64,000 nt of DNA from JAKFWF01 sp963732635 (GTDB lineage: Bacteria; Pseudomonadota; Alphaproteobacteria; Rhizobiales; Hyphomicrobiaceae), in contig CAVTAL010000013.1 in NCBI GenBank assembly GCA_963732635.1, positions 12,909 to 76,908 of the forward strand, read 5' to 3'. The translations under genes were made by a program, and so were the position numbers. The notes beneath the pieces are model-generated. The model was given only the letters and a program-made list of their open reading frames with translations. It did not search any database and was not told where the DNA came from. Positions 8,302-17,882 of this stretch are shown piece after piece (position 1 is the stretch's first letter; each line of letters begins with the position of its first letter).

Positions 8302-10312
8302 ATGGCCACTTCGCGAACGTTGACCATTGGCGCGGCGGCCCTGGTCGTGGTCGGGCTCGGTGGATACGCCGCGACGCACGTCATGCGGCAGCGCGTGGTG
8401 GCCGAGGTCGAAAGTCAATTTGCAAGCCTCGGCACCGTGTTCGCCAAGGCCGAGCATGGCCCGATCGACTTCGACCTTTGGAACCGCACGCTCGAAATAA
8501 AGCAGATCATCCTGCTGCCAAAGGATGCCGCACCGGACGCCGCCACAACCATCGGCAGTATCAAGGCATTTGGCGCGGCCAGTCGGGATGGCGGTATCGC
8601 CGCCGACCGGATGGAAATCCGCGATCTCGCGGCTACTTCGACTTGGTCTGCGGAGGTCGTGCCGGTAGCGAAATACCAAATTCCGCTGATCGTCGCTGAA
8701 GCTTTCGCAATGCGCCCGATTGCTCCGGCGATCGGGGCCAACGACACGTTCGAAAGCATCGCACGTGTCGTCGGTGCGATCAGCGCAAAGTCGATGTCGG
8801 TTGACACGATGACATCCACCACAACTCCACCCGCCGCCAAAAAGGCAGGCACCGCGCCATTCGCCGGCGATATCCATCAGACGCAGCACGACATCCGCAT
8901 CGAGGCCCTGCACGACGGTCGGATCGCCAAGGCATCGGCCGGGCGCATGACCATGACCGGCAAGATGCAACCACCAGTGGCGGGCGACATGCTCGTCGAG
9001 GCGCGCGACGGCTACGTCACCGACTACGATCTCACCGGCCTGCTGGCGGCGTTGTCACCCGCCGGCACGAGCAAGCGTCCGGCCGGCCAGACCGTGCTCT
9101 GGCAGACCGCCGGCGTAGGGCCGATGTCGATAAAGGTCGGCAATCAGATCAGCGTTGTCATCGGCGGCGCGACAATGGACAAGGTCGGTGTCGATGCCGC
9201 GAAGCTGCGTCCGGCGTGGACCGCCTTCAAGGCCAATCAGCCGACCGCCGGCCGGCAGGCTCCGGGGCAGCAATTGGCGTTCGCCAACGCCATGGCGGAC
9301 GTCTACGGAAGCATCTCATTCGGCAAGCTTGAGTATCGCGGCATTGTGCTCGAAGCGGACCGGCATCGCGCCAATCAAAATCGACAAACTTGCAATGGAC
9401 GACTATCAGGCTGGGCGTTTGGGTATCTTCGCTCTCACCGGCCTCGACACTACGTCGCCGAAGAAGGAGGTCATTCACCTCGGCCGCTTCGCCCTCAATG
9501 GGCTGAAGCTGCCGCAGATCCTGAGAATGACGGGGCAGATGACCCCGGCCACGATGATGCGCCCGGCACAGTTGTATTCTGACGTCCTGCGCGCGCTCGA
9601 CGGCATCGAGATCAGTGACGTCAAGTTTCCGCATCCGACGACGGGGCAGCTGATCAACCTCGAAACGACAAACTTGAGTTGGGGTGCTTTCGTCGGGCAG
9701 ATGCCGACCGTGGGTCAATTCAACTTCAAGATGGACATGCCGCTCGCCGCCAATGCGCCGGAGCCACTTGCCTCGCTCGCCCGGGCCGGTCTACGCACCG
9801 CAAAGCTTCGACAAGACGGCAAATGGAGCTGGCAGGAGCCGACGCAATCGTTTGTCCAAACGATGGAATTCGAACTCGCCGATGTCATATCCGCATCGGC
9901 GCAAATCGAACTCACCAACGTGACTCGAAAGGCGCTGATGGCCGGCCCGGAGTCCCTCGCCCTATCGGCCCAGGATATGCGACTTGGCCCGATCGCCATT
10001 TCCATCCGCGACCTCGGCTTGATGCAACTCGCCGCCACTGACGCCAGATTGGGCATACAGCGCCTGCAGGTGCTCCAATTGCTGAAGTCGCCTGACCCGG
10101 CACTGCCGCCGGATGGCGTCGAGGTTGCCGCAATCAAAGCCGGCATCGCGAAATTCGTCGATACGCCCGGCCAGAGCCTCACGATCGAATTCGTACCGAA
10201 GTCACAGCCCAACCTCGGACAGTTGTTGGCGGCAGGCAGGACCGGCCCCGAGTTGGCGACGTTCCTGGGAAGTGCGTTCGACGTGCGGGTGACATCGACA
10301 AAGGGTCAATAG
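8302..10312 (+). CDS. Membrane-anchored periplasmic protein of unknown function, frameshifted
   Basis: About 670 aa when two frames are joined. The N-terminus has one transmembrane segment (LTIGAAALVVVGLGGYAATHV), and the rest is likely periplasmic and beta-rich. Segments such as HGPIDFDLWNRTLEIKQI and GRLGIFALTGLDTT resemble the general style of AsmA/DUF945-like envelope proteins, but I cannot assign a family. Near 9359, GCGGACCGGCATCGCG has one C too many; removing it joins YRGIVLEADG to IAPIKIDKLAMDDY. ATG 8302 follows a GAGGA site by 8 nt; GTG 8299 is an alternative. It may be co-transcribed with the MoxR gene. Confidence 0.6.
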
Positions 10313-10316
10313 CTCC

Positions 10317-10334
10317 TGTATGCAGCATACTTGA
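10317..10334. promoter_or_regulatory. Candidate operator (palindrome) upstream of pdxA-like gene
   Basis: TGTATGCAGCATACTTGA contains the perfect palindrome GTATGC-A-GCATAC (10318-10330), 74 nt before the pdxA-like start. An 18-nt segment matching it at 16 positions in the opposite orientation occurs at 14572-14589. The GntR/FCD regulator encoded in the same island is the obvious candidate to bind both; this is inference. Confidence 0.5.
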
Positions 10335-10403
10335 CGATCAGCAGGGGCGCCCGTACGTTGCCGCCACCGCATTGTCGGTGACGCTTTAGCGAGACCCCGA
10401 GCC

Positions 10404-11420
10404 ATGACCGCCCACAAGCCGTGCCTTGCCCACGCCATCGGATGCCCTGCTGGCGTCGCCCCCGAGTTGAGTGCACGCATCCTGGCCGACAAGGAGATCA
10501 CATCGGCCGCCCGCATTATCGTGATCGGCGACGCCAGGGTATTGGCGCGCGGCGCCAAAGTATCAGGCGTCACCCTCGACATTGCCACCATCGGCGCGAA
10601 CGACCCGCTGCCGCACGACGACAAACCGGTGCTGATCGACCTCAAGCACCTCGACCCGGCGACGATCCCGGTTGGTCAGTTGGCAAAGCCGTCCGGCGAT
10701 TTTGCCATGGCGAATTTCCGCAAGGCCCTGGCGCTCGCCAATGCCGGCATCGTCGATGCGGTGACGTTCTCGCCCTTCAACAAGGCGTCGATGCGCCTGT
10801 CGCATCCGGCCTACGAGGACGAGGTGGTGTTCATGAATGAGTTCCTCGGCTTCAAGGGTACTGCGAGCGAGTTCAACATTCTGCCCGGACTGTGGAACGC
10901 GCGCGTGACGTCGCACGTGCCGATCTCGGGCGTGGCGGCGCTGATCAAGAAGGCCACCATTCTGCGCAGTCTGATGCTCACCCACGAAGCGATGAGCGCC
11001 GCCGGTTTCTCGCCGCCGCGCATCGCCGTCGCCGGCCTCAATCCACATGCCGGCGATGGCGGCAATTTTGGCCGCGAAGAGATCGACGAGATCGCTCCTG
11101 CAGTCGCAGCCGGCAAGGCCGCCGGGATCATTTGCGAGGGACCCTATCCTTCCGACACAGTGTTCGTGCGGGCCACGAAGGGTGACTTCGACGGCGTGCT
11201 GACGATGTACCACGACCAGGGCCAGATCGCGATGAAGTTGATCGGCTTCGAGCAGGGCGTGACCGTGCTCGGCGGCTATCCGTTCGCCGTAGCCACCGCC
11301 GCCCACGGCAGTGCCTACGACATCGCCGGCAAGGGTATTGCCAAGGTCGACGCCATGCGCAATGCCATGATGATCGCCACCCGCATGGGCGCCTCGCGCC
11401 GCGCCAAGGCCGCAACCTAA
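10404..11420 (+). CDS. PdxA-family dehydrogenase (PdxA2-like, catabolic)
   Basis: A 338-aa member of the 4-hydroxythreonine-4-phosphate dehydrogenase family. Metal ligands His171 (TSHVP), His215 (GLNPHAGDGG) and His270 (MYHDQGQIAMK) and the Lys127 region (SPFNKAS) are conserved. The N-terminal motif reads GCPAGVAPE instead of the usual GDPAGIGPE. Family members either make vitamin B6 or, as PdxA2, oxidise phosphorylated four-carbon acid sugars. Genomic context (TctABC transporter, SAF oxidoreductase, GntR regulator) favours the catabolic role. No DUF1537-type kinase, the usual partner, is visible in the window. An operator-like palindrome lies upstream. Confidence 0.85.
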   Translation: MTAHKPCLAHAIGCPAGVAPELSARILADKEITSAARIIVIGDARVLARGAKVSGVTLDIATIGANDPLPHDDKPVLIDLKHLDPATIPVGQLAKPSGDFAMANFRKALALANAGIVDAVTFSPFNKASMRLSHPAYEDEVVFMNEFLGFKGTASEFNILPGLWNARVTSHVPISGVAALIKKATILRSLMLTHEAMSAAGFSPPRIAVAGLNPHAGDGGNFGREEIDEIAPAVAAGKAAGIICEGPYPSDTVFVRATKGDFDGVLTMYHDQGQIAMKLIGFEQGVTVLGGYPFAVATAAHGSAYDIAGKGIAKVDAMRNAMMIATRMGASRRAKAAT

Positions 11421-11440
11421 ACAGGCAGTGCCTTTAGGCG

Positions 11441-12937
11441 TCAGGCGATCGCCGGTTGCCGCCGCATCAGCCGCATCACTAGTGGCGACAACAGGAACGC
11501 AAGTCCGATCAGCATCAAGGTCGTCACCAGCGGGTTCGACCAGAAGATCGAAAGCTGCCCCTTCGACATGATCATCGACTGGCGGAACGCATCCTCGGCC
11601 TTGTCGCCGATCACCATGGCGAGCACCAGTGGCGCAATCGGATAGTCGAGCTTCTTGAATCCATAGCCGACGAAGCCGAAGATCAAGGCGAGCCACAAGT
11701 CGAACGGCCGGCCGGCGATGGTGTAGGCACCGATGAAGCAGACGACCACGATCGCCGGCCCGATCACCGCGAACGGGATGCGCAGGATCGAGGCGAACAG
11801 CGGCACCGTTGCCAGCACCAGGATCACCGCTACTACGTTACCGAGATACATGCTGGCGATCAGGCCCCAGACGAAATCTGGCTTCTCGATGAATAGCATC
11901 GGGCCGGGATTGAGCCCCCATATCATCAAGCCGCCCAGCATCACGGCGGAAGTTGCCGATCCGGGTAGCCCCAGCGCCAGCATCGGCAGCATGGCGCTGG
12001 TACCAGCGGCGTGGTCCGCGGTTTCCGGCGCGATAATGCCGTCGGCTTCACCGGTGCCGAACTTGGCGCCACTGCGCGAGAACCGCTTGGCGATGCCATA
12101 GCTCATGAACGAGGCTGCTGTCGGCCCGCCCGGCGTTATGCCCATCCAACAGCCAACCGCAGCGCTGCGCAGTAACGTCACCCAGTGTCGCGGCATCGAC
12201 AAAGCTGTCCGCCAAACGTCGCGCGGCGTAATTCGGGCATGCAGCCCCTTCAGATTGAGCCCTTCCTCGATCGTCAGCAGCAATTCGCCAATGCCGAACA
12301 GGCCGATGACGGCGACGAGGAAGCTGACGCCTGATAGCAACTCGTCGAAACCGAAGGTCAGTCGCAGACTGCCCGACACAGAATCCATGCCGACCGCCGC
12401 CAAAGCGAAGCCGATGCCGATCGACACAGCCGTCTTCAATGGTGGCGCGCCGGATAAGCCGACGAAGCTCGCAAAAGCCAGGAAGTACACGGCAAAGAAT
12501 TCAGGCGATGAGAACTTCAGCGCGAAGTTGGTCACCCAACCCGACAGTAGCGTGATGAGGATCACACCGGCCATTGCGCCAAATCCGGCCGAGAGGAACG
12601 CGTAGCTCAATGCCTCCGTCGCGCGGCCTTGCTGCGCCATCGGATAGCCGTCGAAGGTGGTGGCGACCGATGATGGTTCGCCGGGAATATTGAACAAGAT
12701 CGACGTCGTGGAGCCGCCAAACAGCGCGCCCCAGTACATGGAGGTCAGCAGGATGATGGCCGCCACGGGATCCATGCTGAAGGTCAACGGCAACAGCAGC
12801 GACACGCCGTTGGGCGCGCCCAGGCCCGGCAACACACCGACCAGAATGCCGAGCAGCACACCGACGATCATCAAGCCGATGTGATACCAGGTCAGCGCCA
12901 CGCCGAAGCCGTGCATCAGGTTAGCGATACTGTCCAT
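11441..12937 (-). CDS. tctA: Tripartite tricarboxylate transporter permease, large subunit (TctA)
   Basis: A 498-aa integral membrane protein with about 12 hydrophobic segments, the standard TctA length. GVLPGLGAPNGVSLLLPLTF and GITPGGPTAASFMSYGI are the conserved glycine/proline loops of the family. With TctB and the periplasmic TctC it imports carboxylates using the ion gradient. It lies 3 nt after tctB in the order tctC-tctB-tctA on the minus strand and converges with the pdxA-like gene, whose stop is only 20 nt away; no convincing terminator separates them. Confidence 0.92.
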   Translation of the reverse strand: MDSIANLMHGFGVALTWYHIGLMIVGVLLGILVGVLPGLGAPNGVSLLLPLTFSMDPVAAIILLTSMYWGALFGGSTTSILFNIPGEPSSVATTFDGYPMAQQGRATEALSYAFLSAGFGAMAGVILITLLSGWVTNFALKFSSPEFFAVYFLAFASFVGLSGAPPLKTAVSIGIGFALAAVGMDSVSGSLRLTFGFDELLSGVSFLVAVIGLFGIGELLLTIEEGLNLKGLHARITPRDVWRTALSMPRHWVTLLRSAAVGCWMGITPGGPTAASFMSYGIAKRFSRSGAKFGTGEADGIIAPETADHAAGTSAMLPMLALGLPGSATSAVMLGGLMIWGLNPGPMLFIEKPDFVWGLIASMYLGNVVAVILVLATVPLFASILRIPFAVIGPAIVVVCFIGAYTIAGRPFDLWLALIFGFVGYGFKKLDYPIAPLVLAMVIGDKAEDAFRQSMIMSKGQLSIFWSNPLVTTLMLIGLAFLLSPLVMRLMRRQPAIA

Positions 12938-12940
12938 CGC

Positions 12941-13426
12941 TTACAGCCCCAATGCCGCTTCGAGCGGCCCCTTGAGCATGCCAACCTTGAAGGTGCGCTC
13001 GATCAGAAAATAGAAAAACACCGGCAGGCCCAGCGCGATGATCGAGGCTCGCCCCCAGGAATAGCCGTTCTGCAGCGCGAGCGTGCCGAACATGTAGAGC
13101 GCGATGCCTACATAGAGCCCCAGAAAGAGACTCGCGATTACAAACCCGCCCATTGGCAGCGCAAAACCGGCGACGAGTTTCAGTTGCTCAGCTGAGATGA
13201 ATGACGTGCTGCCCGCTGCCTGCGACGCGCCATGCAGCAACGCGATCACCGCATTGCCGAAGCTCGCCAGCGTCACCATCAGTCCGATGTAGAATGGAAA
13301 CGCGCCGGGCTGCGGGCCGGACGGGCCCCAGCCAATGCCGTACTCACTGGCGCCGATCATGGTCGCCAGTCCGAACAGCGTGGTCAAGGTCGCCATGCCG
13401 ACCTCAGCCGTCCGACGCGTAATCAT
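12941..13426 (-). CDS. tctB: Tripartite tricarboxylate transporter small subunit (TctB)
   Basis: A 161-aa protein with four predicted membrane helices, the small permease subunit of the TTT system. Length, hydrophobic pattern and position between tctC and tctA identify it; TctB sequences themselves are poorly conserved. The GWGPSGPQPGAFPFYIG loop after the first helix is typical. Spacing to tctA is 3 nt, so translation is probably coupled. Confidence 0.88.
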   Translation of the reverse strand: MITRRTAEVGMATLTTLFGLATMIGASEYGIGWGPSGPQPGAFPFYIGLMVTLASFGNAVIALLHGASQAAGSTSFISAEQLKLVAGFALPMGGFVIASLFLGLYVGIALYMFGTLALQNGYSWGRASIIALGLPVFFYFLIERTFKVGMLKGPLEAALGL

Positions 13427-13459
13427 GTTTTCCTCCGTCGGGGAGCCGGGCGGGTGCCC

Positions 13460-14452
13460 TTACTTTACGATCCAGCCTTCACGCTCGAACACGTCGCGTG
13501 AACTCTTCTCGTCTTTGGCAACGAACGCCTTCATGTCTTCACCCGCCATGTAGCGGCCGGTCTGGACCGTGCGGGTGATGTATTCCTTCCACTCGTCGGT
13601 CTCGCTGACTTTCTTCAGCACACCGGCATAGAAGGCGGTCGCTTCGGCGGGCGCACCGGCAGGCAACCAAACCGTGCGCGGCATCTGGAACTGCTCGATC
13701 GGAATGCCTTGTTCCTTGCAGGTCGGAATATCCTGCCAGCCTTCGGTGGCGGTGACGTTGGCGCCCTTCGGCAGCCGGGTCGGGCTGAACACGCAAACCG
13801 GACGCACCTGTCCGGCCTTCCACTGGCCGATGCTCTCGTTTGGATTGTTGGTGTGGCTGTCGACGTGGCCGCCGGCGAGTTGGGTGCCGACGAGGCCGCC
13901 GCCCTGGAACGGCACGTAAATGAACTTGGCGCCGGTCACGGCCGACAACATGCTGGTCAGTGTCTGGTCGGTATCCTTCGACTGGCTGCCACCCATCTTG
14001 AAGGTCTCGGGCTTGGCCTTGACCGCGTCGAGGTATTCCTTGCTGGTCTTGTAAGGAGCGTCGTTCTTGACCCAAAGTAGGAATTCATCGAGGGCGAGCG
14101 TCGCGACCGGTTGCAGGTCGGCGAATTTGTAGCCCATTTTGGCCACGTACGGCAGCAGGTAGGCATTGTTGGTGCCGAAGATCAGCTTGTGTGGGTCGCC
14201 AGCCGATGTCTTGGCAGTGAGATAGCCCTCTGCGCCGCTGCCGCCGCCCTTGTTGACCACCACCATCGATTGATCAATCAGCTTGTACTTGGCGATGATC
14301 GACTGGATCATACGAGTGAAGTTGTCGGTGCCGCCGCCGGGCGAAGATGTCACCACAAACTCAATCGGCTTGGATGGCTGCCAAGCCGATGCCGGCGCGG
14401 CAAACGAAGCCAGCACTGCTATTGCGCTGCCTGCAAGTGTGAGAAACTTCAT
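13460..14452 (-). CDS. tctC: Bug-type periplasmic solute-binding protein (TctC)
   Basis: A 330-aa extracytoplasmic receptor of the tripartite tricarboxylate transporter. A signal peptide of about 23 residues ends at APASA, followed by WQPSKPIEFVV and the ligand-loop motif SSPGGGTDNFTR; VPFQGGG lies in the second lobe. Bug proteins bind carboxylates or related small molecules. As first gene of the tctCBA operon it is divergent from the SAF oxidoreductase gene across 167 nt that contain a shared operator candidate. The ligand may be a four-carbon sugar acid or hydroxy acid, judged from neighbours only. Confidence 0.92.
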   Translation of the reverse strand: MKFLTLAGSAIAVLASFAAPASAWQPSKPIEFVVTSSPGGGTDNFTRMIQSIIAKYKLIDQSMVVVNKGGGSGAEGYLTAKTSAGDPHKLIFGTNNAYLLPYVAKMGYKFADLQPVATLALDEFLLWVKNDAPYKTSKEYLDAVKAKPETFKMGGSQSKDTDQTLTSMLSAVTGAKFIYVPFQGGGLVGTQLAGGHVDSHTNNPNESIGQWKAGQVRPVCVFSPTRLPKGANVTATEGWQDIPTCKEQGIPIEQFQMPRTVWLPAGAPAEATAFYAGVLKKVSETDEWKEYITRTVQTGRYMAGEDMKAFVAKDEKSSRDVFEREGWIVK

Positions 14453-14571
14453 CGCGATGTCCTCCGCGTTGCCTCTGGGATCTGCTCAAATGCGGCGTCT
14501 GCGCGCCGTTGGTCCGCCTTGTCGTGGATAGGATAGCTTGAAACTGGCCGTAACACGCGGCCGATTGCCAT

Positions 14572-14589
14572 TCAAGTATGCTGTATGCA
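14572..14589. promoter_or_regulatory. Candidate operator between tctC and SAF oxidoreductase genes
   Basis: TCAAGTATGCTGTATGCA matches the reverse complement of the site at 10317-10334 in 16 of 18 positions. It is 31 nt before the SAF gene start and about 120 nt before tctC, so one site could control both divergent units. Confidence 0.5.
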
Positions 14590-14619
14590 ACATGCAGAAA
14601 ATAAACTTTGGGGACATCG

Positions 14620-16012
14620 ATGAACTATCACGCACGTTACGCCAGCATCCGCCATCCGATCGAAACCTGCATCGTCGGTGGTGGCGCCTTCGGGCAAAGC
14701 TTCCTGGCGCAGGCGCGCTTCATCAAGAAGTTGTCGGCGCGGATCGCGGTCGATTTGTCGACCGAGGCAGCGGCGCGGGCCTTGTTGGCGGCGGGCGTGG
14801 CTAAGACGGACATCCGGCTCTGCGAGACCCCGGCCGAAGCTCGCCTCGCCTGGGACGCCGGTCGCTACGTCGCCGCCGGCCGACTGACGACCGTGATTGG
14901 CTTGCCGTTCCAGATGCTGGTCGAAGCGACAGGTCATCCGGAAGCTGCCGCCGATCACGCGCTGCTGGCAATCGCGGAAAAGCGCCATGTGCTGCTCGTC
15001 ACCAAGGAGACCGACAGCGTCGCCGGTCCGATGCTGGCTACGCATGGCACGCGAGGCCGGCGTCGGCGTTACACCAGTCGACGGCGACCAGCCGAGCTTG
15101 TTGATTGATCTCGTCACGTGGGGTGAAACGCTCGGCTTCGAGATCGTCGCGGCGGGAAAATCCAGCGAGTACGACTTCGTGTTCGATGCCACGACTGGCA
15201 ACGTAACCAGCAATGGCGTTGTCGCCGCCCTGCCGCAACTACTTGAAACTTGGCATCCAGGCGACCGTTCACTGCGCGACGTCTCGGCAGCCCGCGCCGC
15301 AATCCTGCGCACCGCCTACCCGTTGAAAGCCGTACCCGACCTGTGTGAGATGACGCTGGTCGCCAACGCCACCGGCTTTGCCGCCGATACACCACCTTTC
15401 CACGCCCCAGTCGCGCGCATTCCCGAAGTGGCCGCACTACTGTCAATGTCGCGCGAGCACGGCATGCTGAGCGGCAATCGGCGTCTCGACGTATTCCATC
15501 ATCTTCGCGCACCCGATGAAGCGAGCTTTGCCGGTGGTGTGTTCATCGTCGTGTCGTGTCAGGATCGGGCAAGCTGGCAGGTACTGGCCGAAAAGGGCCA
15601 CGCCGTCAGCGCCGACGGCGCGACCGCGATGATCTACTTGCCGCGCCATCTGCTCGGCCTGGAAGCCGCGACGAGCGTCCTCGATATGGCCGGGCTCGGC
15701 CTTTCGGGCTACGGTGACGACTATCGCCCCCACATGGACCTGGTGGCGGTGGCGACGCGCGATCTCAGCGCCGGTACGCAGCTCGAAGCGCGCGGCCATC
15801 ATCACACCATCGACGGTGTCACCGCCGAAATGCGGCCGATGAACCCGATCTCGGCCGACCGGACCACGCCCTACTATCTCGTCGCCAACCGCCGCCTCGC
15901 CCGTCCGATCCGCGCCGGCGAACCGATCCGCCTGTCTGATCTCGAATTCGATAGCGGTTCGACATTGCTCACGCTGCGCCAGCAACAGGACGAGGCATTT
16001 GCTTTGACGTGA
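14620..16012 (+). CDS. NAD(P)-binding Rossmann/SAF-domain oxidoreductase, frameshifted
   Basis: About 463 aa after joining two frames. The N-terminal half is a Rossmann domain (VGGGAFGQS at 19-27) with similarity in style to homoserine dehydrogenase/GFO-type proteins (GPML...MAREAGVGVTPVDGDQP). The C-terminal part (RDLSAGTQLEARGHH ... RPIRAGEPIRLSDL) is a SAF domain as in FlgA-like and sugar-acid dehydratase proteins. Such proteins commonly sit in carbohydrate-acid catabolic clusters; the exact reaction is not established to my knowledge. The break is near 15040, where one extra base separates GPMLA from MAREAG. ATG 14620 has GGGGA 5 nt upstream. It is probably co-transcribed with the GntR regulator. 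Confidence 0.75.
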
Positions 16013-16071
16013 GCACCAGTGACACCTTGGTGTATGACTGCTCGGCACGACGCAAACGAGATTGGGACTTC

Positions 16072-16777
16072 ATGGTTGCCAGACCGGTCGACAAGGACGC
16101 GGGCGAAGTACAGGGTGGGGTGACGCGCATCACGCGCGTTACGCTGCACGACGCCGTGCTGAACCAGATCCGTGACATGATCATCGAAGGCCAGCTGATG
16201 CCGGGCACGCGCATCAACGAAGGGCAGGTCGGCGCATCGCTCGGTGTTTCGCGCACCCCGCTGCGCGAGGCGATCAAGACATTGGCCAGCGAAGGTTTGG
16301 TCGAGATCGTACCCGCCAAGGGCGCGGTGGTGCGCCGATTCACCGTGCAGGACATCGGCGAGATCCTGGAAGTCCTGAAAGCGCTGGAGCAGGCCGCCGC
16401 AAGAGCTCGCCTGCAGAAAGGCATCGGACGCCCAGATCAAGAAAATCCGCCAGATGCACGAGCGCATGCTTGAGCATTATGCCAAGCGCGATCGCCTGGC
16501 CTACTTCAAGCTCAACCAGGCGATCCATTCCGCGATCGTGCAGGCCGCCGGCAACGCCGTGCTGGCGCAGACGCACGAGACGCTGCAGGCCCGCATCAAG
16601 CGCATACGCTTCATAGGCCACGAGGGACCGGAGCGATGGGCGGCGGCAGTTGCTGAGCACGACGAGATGATCGTCGCACTGGTCGCTCGCAATGGCGAAG
16701 CGTTGGTCGAGGTGCTCGGCCGGCACCTCGACATGGCTGTCGATCGGGTGCGCGACGCGATCGAGCCCGCAGCCTAG
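16072..16777 (+). CDS. GntR/FadR-type (FCD) transcriptional regulator, frameshifted
   Basis: About 234 aa when two frames are joined. The winged helix-turn-helix is at about 25-90, with the recognition helix in GVSRTPLREAIKTLASEGLV and the wing PAKGAVV. The FCD effector domain follows (KIRQMHERMLEHY, FKLNQAIHSAIVQAAGN, EHDEMIVAL). The break is near 16401 (GCCGCAAGAGCTC has an extra A; GCAGAGCTC restores AAAELACRKASDAQI). FCD domains usually bind carboxylic acids with a metal. It is 60 nt downstream of the SAF gene and likely controls this island. Its stop codon overlaps that of the convergent dehydrogenase at a CTAG. Confidence 0.85.
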
Positions 16778-17763
16778 CTCAGCACCTCGGGGTTGATGAC
16801 GTTCTCGACGATCGGCTGGCCGTCGAACACACTGAGGATGTTCTTCACACTCTGAATGCCCATCCGCTCAACCGCCTCGCGGGTGACGCCGGCGATGTGC
16901 GGCGCGACGATCACATTCGGCATATGCAGCAGCGGATTATCGGTTGCCGGCGGTTCCTTGTCGAATACATCGAGGCCGGCACCGGCGATCTTTTTCGCGG
17001 TGAGCGCCGCATGCAGCGCCGGTTCGTCGACGATGCCGCCACGCGCGGTATTGACGATGAACGCCGTCGGCTTCATGCGGGCCAGTCGTGCGGCATTGAC
17101 CATGCCGATGGTCTCTTTGGTGCGCGGGCAATGCAGCGTAACGAAATCGGCGCGCGCGAAGGCGGCATCAAGATCGCTCACCGGCTCGCAGCCGGCGGCC
17201 CTGATGGCGTCGGCCTTCACGTAGGGATCATAGACCTGCACGGTCATTTCCATCGCGAGGCAGCGCTTGGCGGTGCGCGTGCCGATGCGGCCGAAACCGA
17301 CGATCAGAACCGTTTTGCCGCCGAGATCGGACGGCAGCATGGCGAAGCGGTTCGCCCAGGTGCCGTTCTGAACCATGGCATGCAGATCGTTGCCGCGCTT
17401 GGCCAACTGCATCATGAAAAACACCGCCTGCTCGGCGACCGAAGGCGAATTGGCGATGCCGGTGGTCATCAACGGCACCTTCACTTTGGTCAAGGCCGGA
17501 ACGTCGACCGCGTCATAACCGACGCCGATGCGGGCGACGACCTGCAGGCCCTTGGCACTGTTGATTTCGCTTTCGCCCCACGGCGTCGGCCCAAGCAGGG
17601 CCGCATTGACGTGACTGTAGGACGCCAGCGCCTTATTGAAGTCGGCCGATGACATCATGTTGACGAAGCGGTGGATTTCGATATCGCCGCGCGCTTCCAG
17701 CATCGCAACGGCGGGTGCCGCCAGTGCATCCGGCACGAACACGCGCTTCTTATTCGTCGACAT
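16774..17763 (-). CDS. D-isomer-specific 2-hydroxyacid dehydrogenase
   Basis: A 329-aa NAD-dependent dehydrogenase of the SerA/GhrB/LdhA class. Rossmann motif GFGRIG (156-161) and the catalytic triad Arg241 (NTARGG), Glu270 (FDKEPP) and His289 (APHIAG) are present. There is no C-terminal ACT domain, so it is not a full-length regulated SerA; a hydroxypyruvate/2-oxoacid reductase role fits better. It faces the GntR gene with overlapping stop codons and may belong functionally to the same catabolic island. The start is supported by GGAGG 6-10 nt upstream. Confidence 0.88.
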   Translation of the reverse strand: MSTNKKRVFVPDALAAPAVAMLEARGDIEIHRFVNMMSSADFNKALASYSHVNAALLGPTPWGESEINSAKGLQVVARIGVGYDAVDVPALTKVKVPLMTTGIANSPSVAEQAVFFMMQLAKRGNDLHAMVQNGTWANRFAMLPSDLGGKTVLIVGFGRIGTRTAKRCLAMEMTVQVYDPYVKADAIRAAGCEPVSDLDAAFARADFVTLHCPRTKETIGMVNAARLARMKPTAFIVNTARGGIVDEPALHAALTAKKIAGAGLDVFDKEPPATDNPLLHMPNVIVAPHIAGVTREAVERMGIQSVKNILSVFDGQPIVENVINPEVLS

Positions 17764-17882
17764 TCCAGTTTCCTCCGTCGCTCTGGGTTTTGAGGCGGAG
17801 TATGGCGCAGGTCATGGAAACGAAAAAGCATCGATCGCGAGGGTCTGATGTGAAGAAGCAGACGAGGATCGATGCCAACCGC

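Noticed and set aside
11425..11435. AGGCAGTGCCT as terminator between the pdxA-like gene and tctA
   Set aside because: Only a 5-bp stem with a one-base loop and no T-run; too weak.
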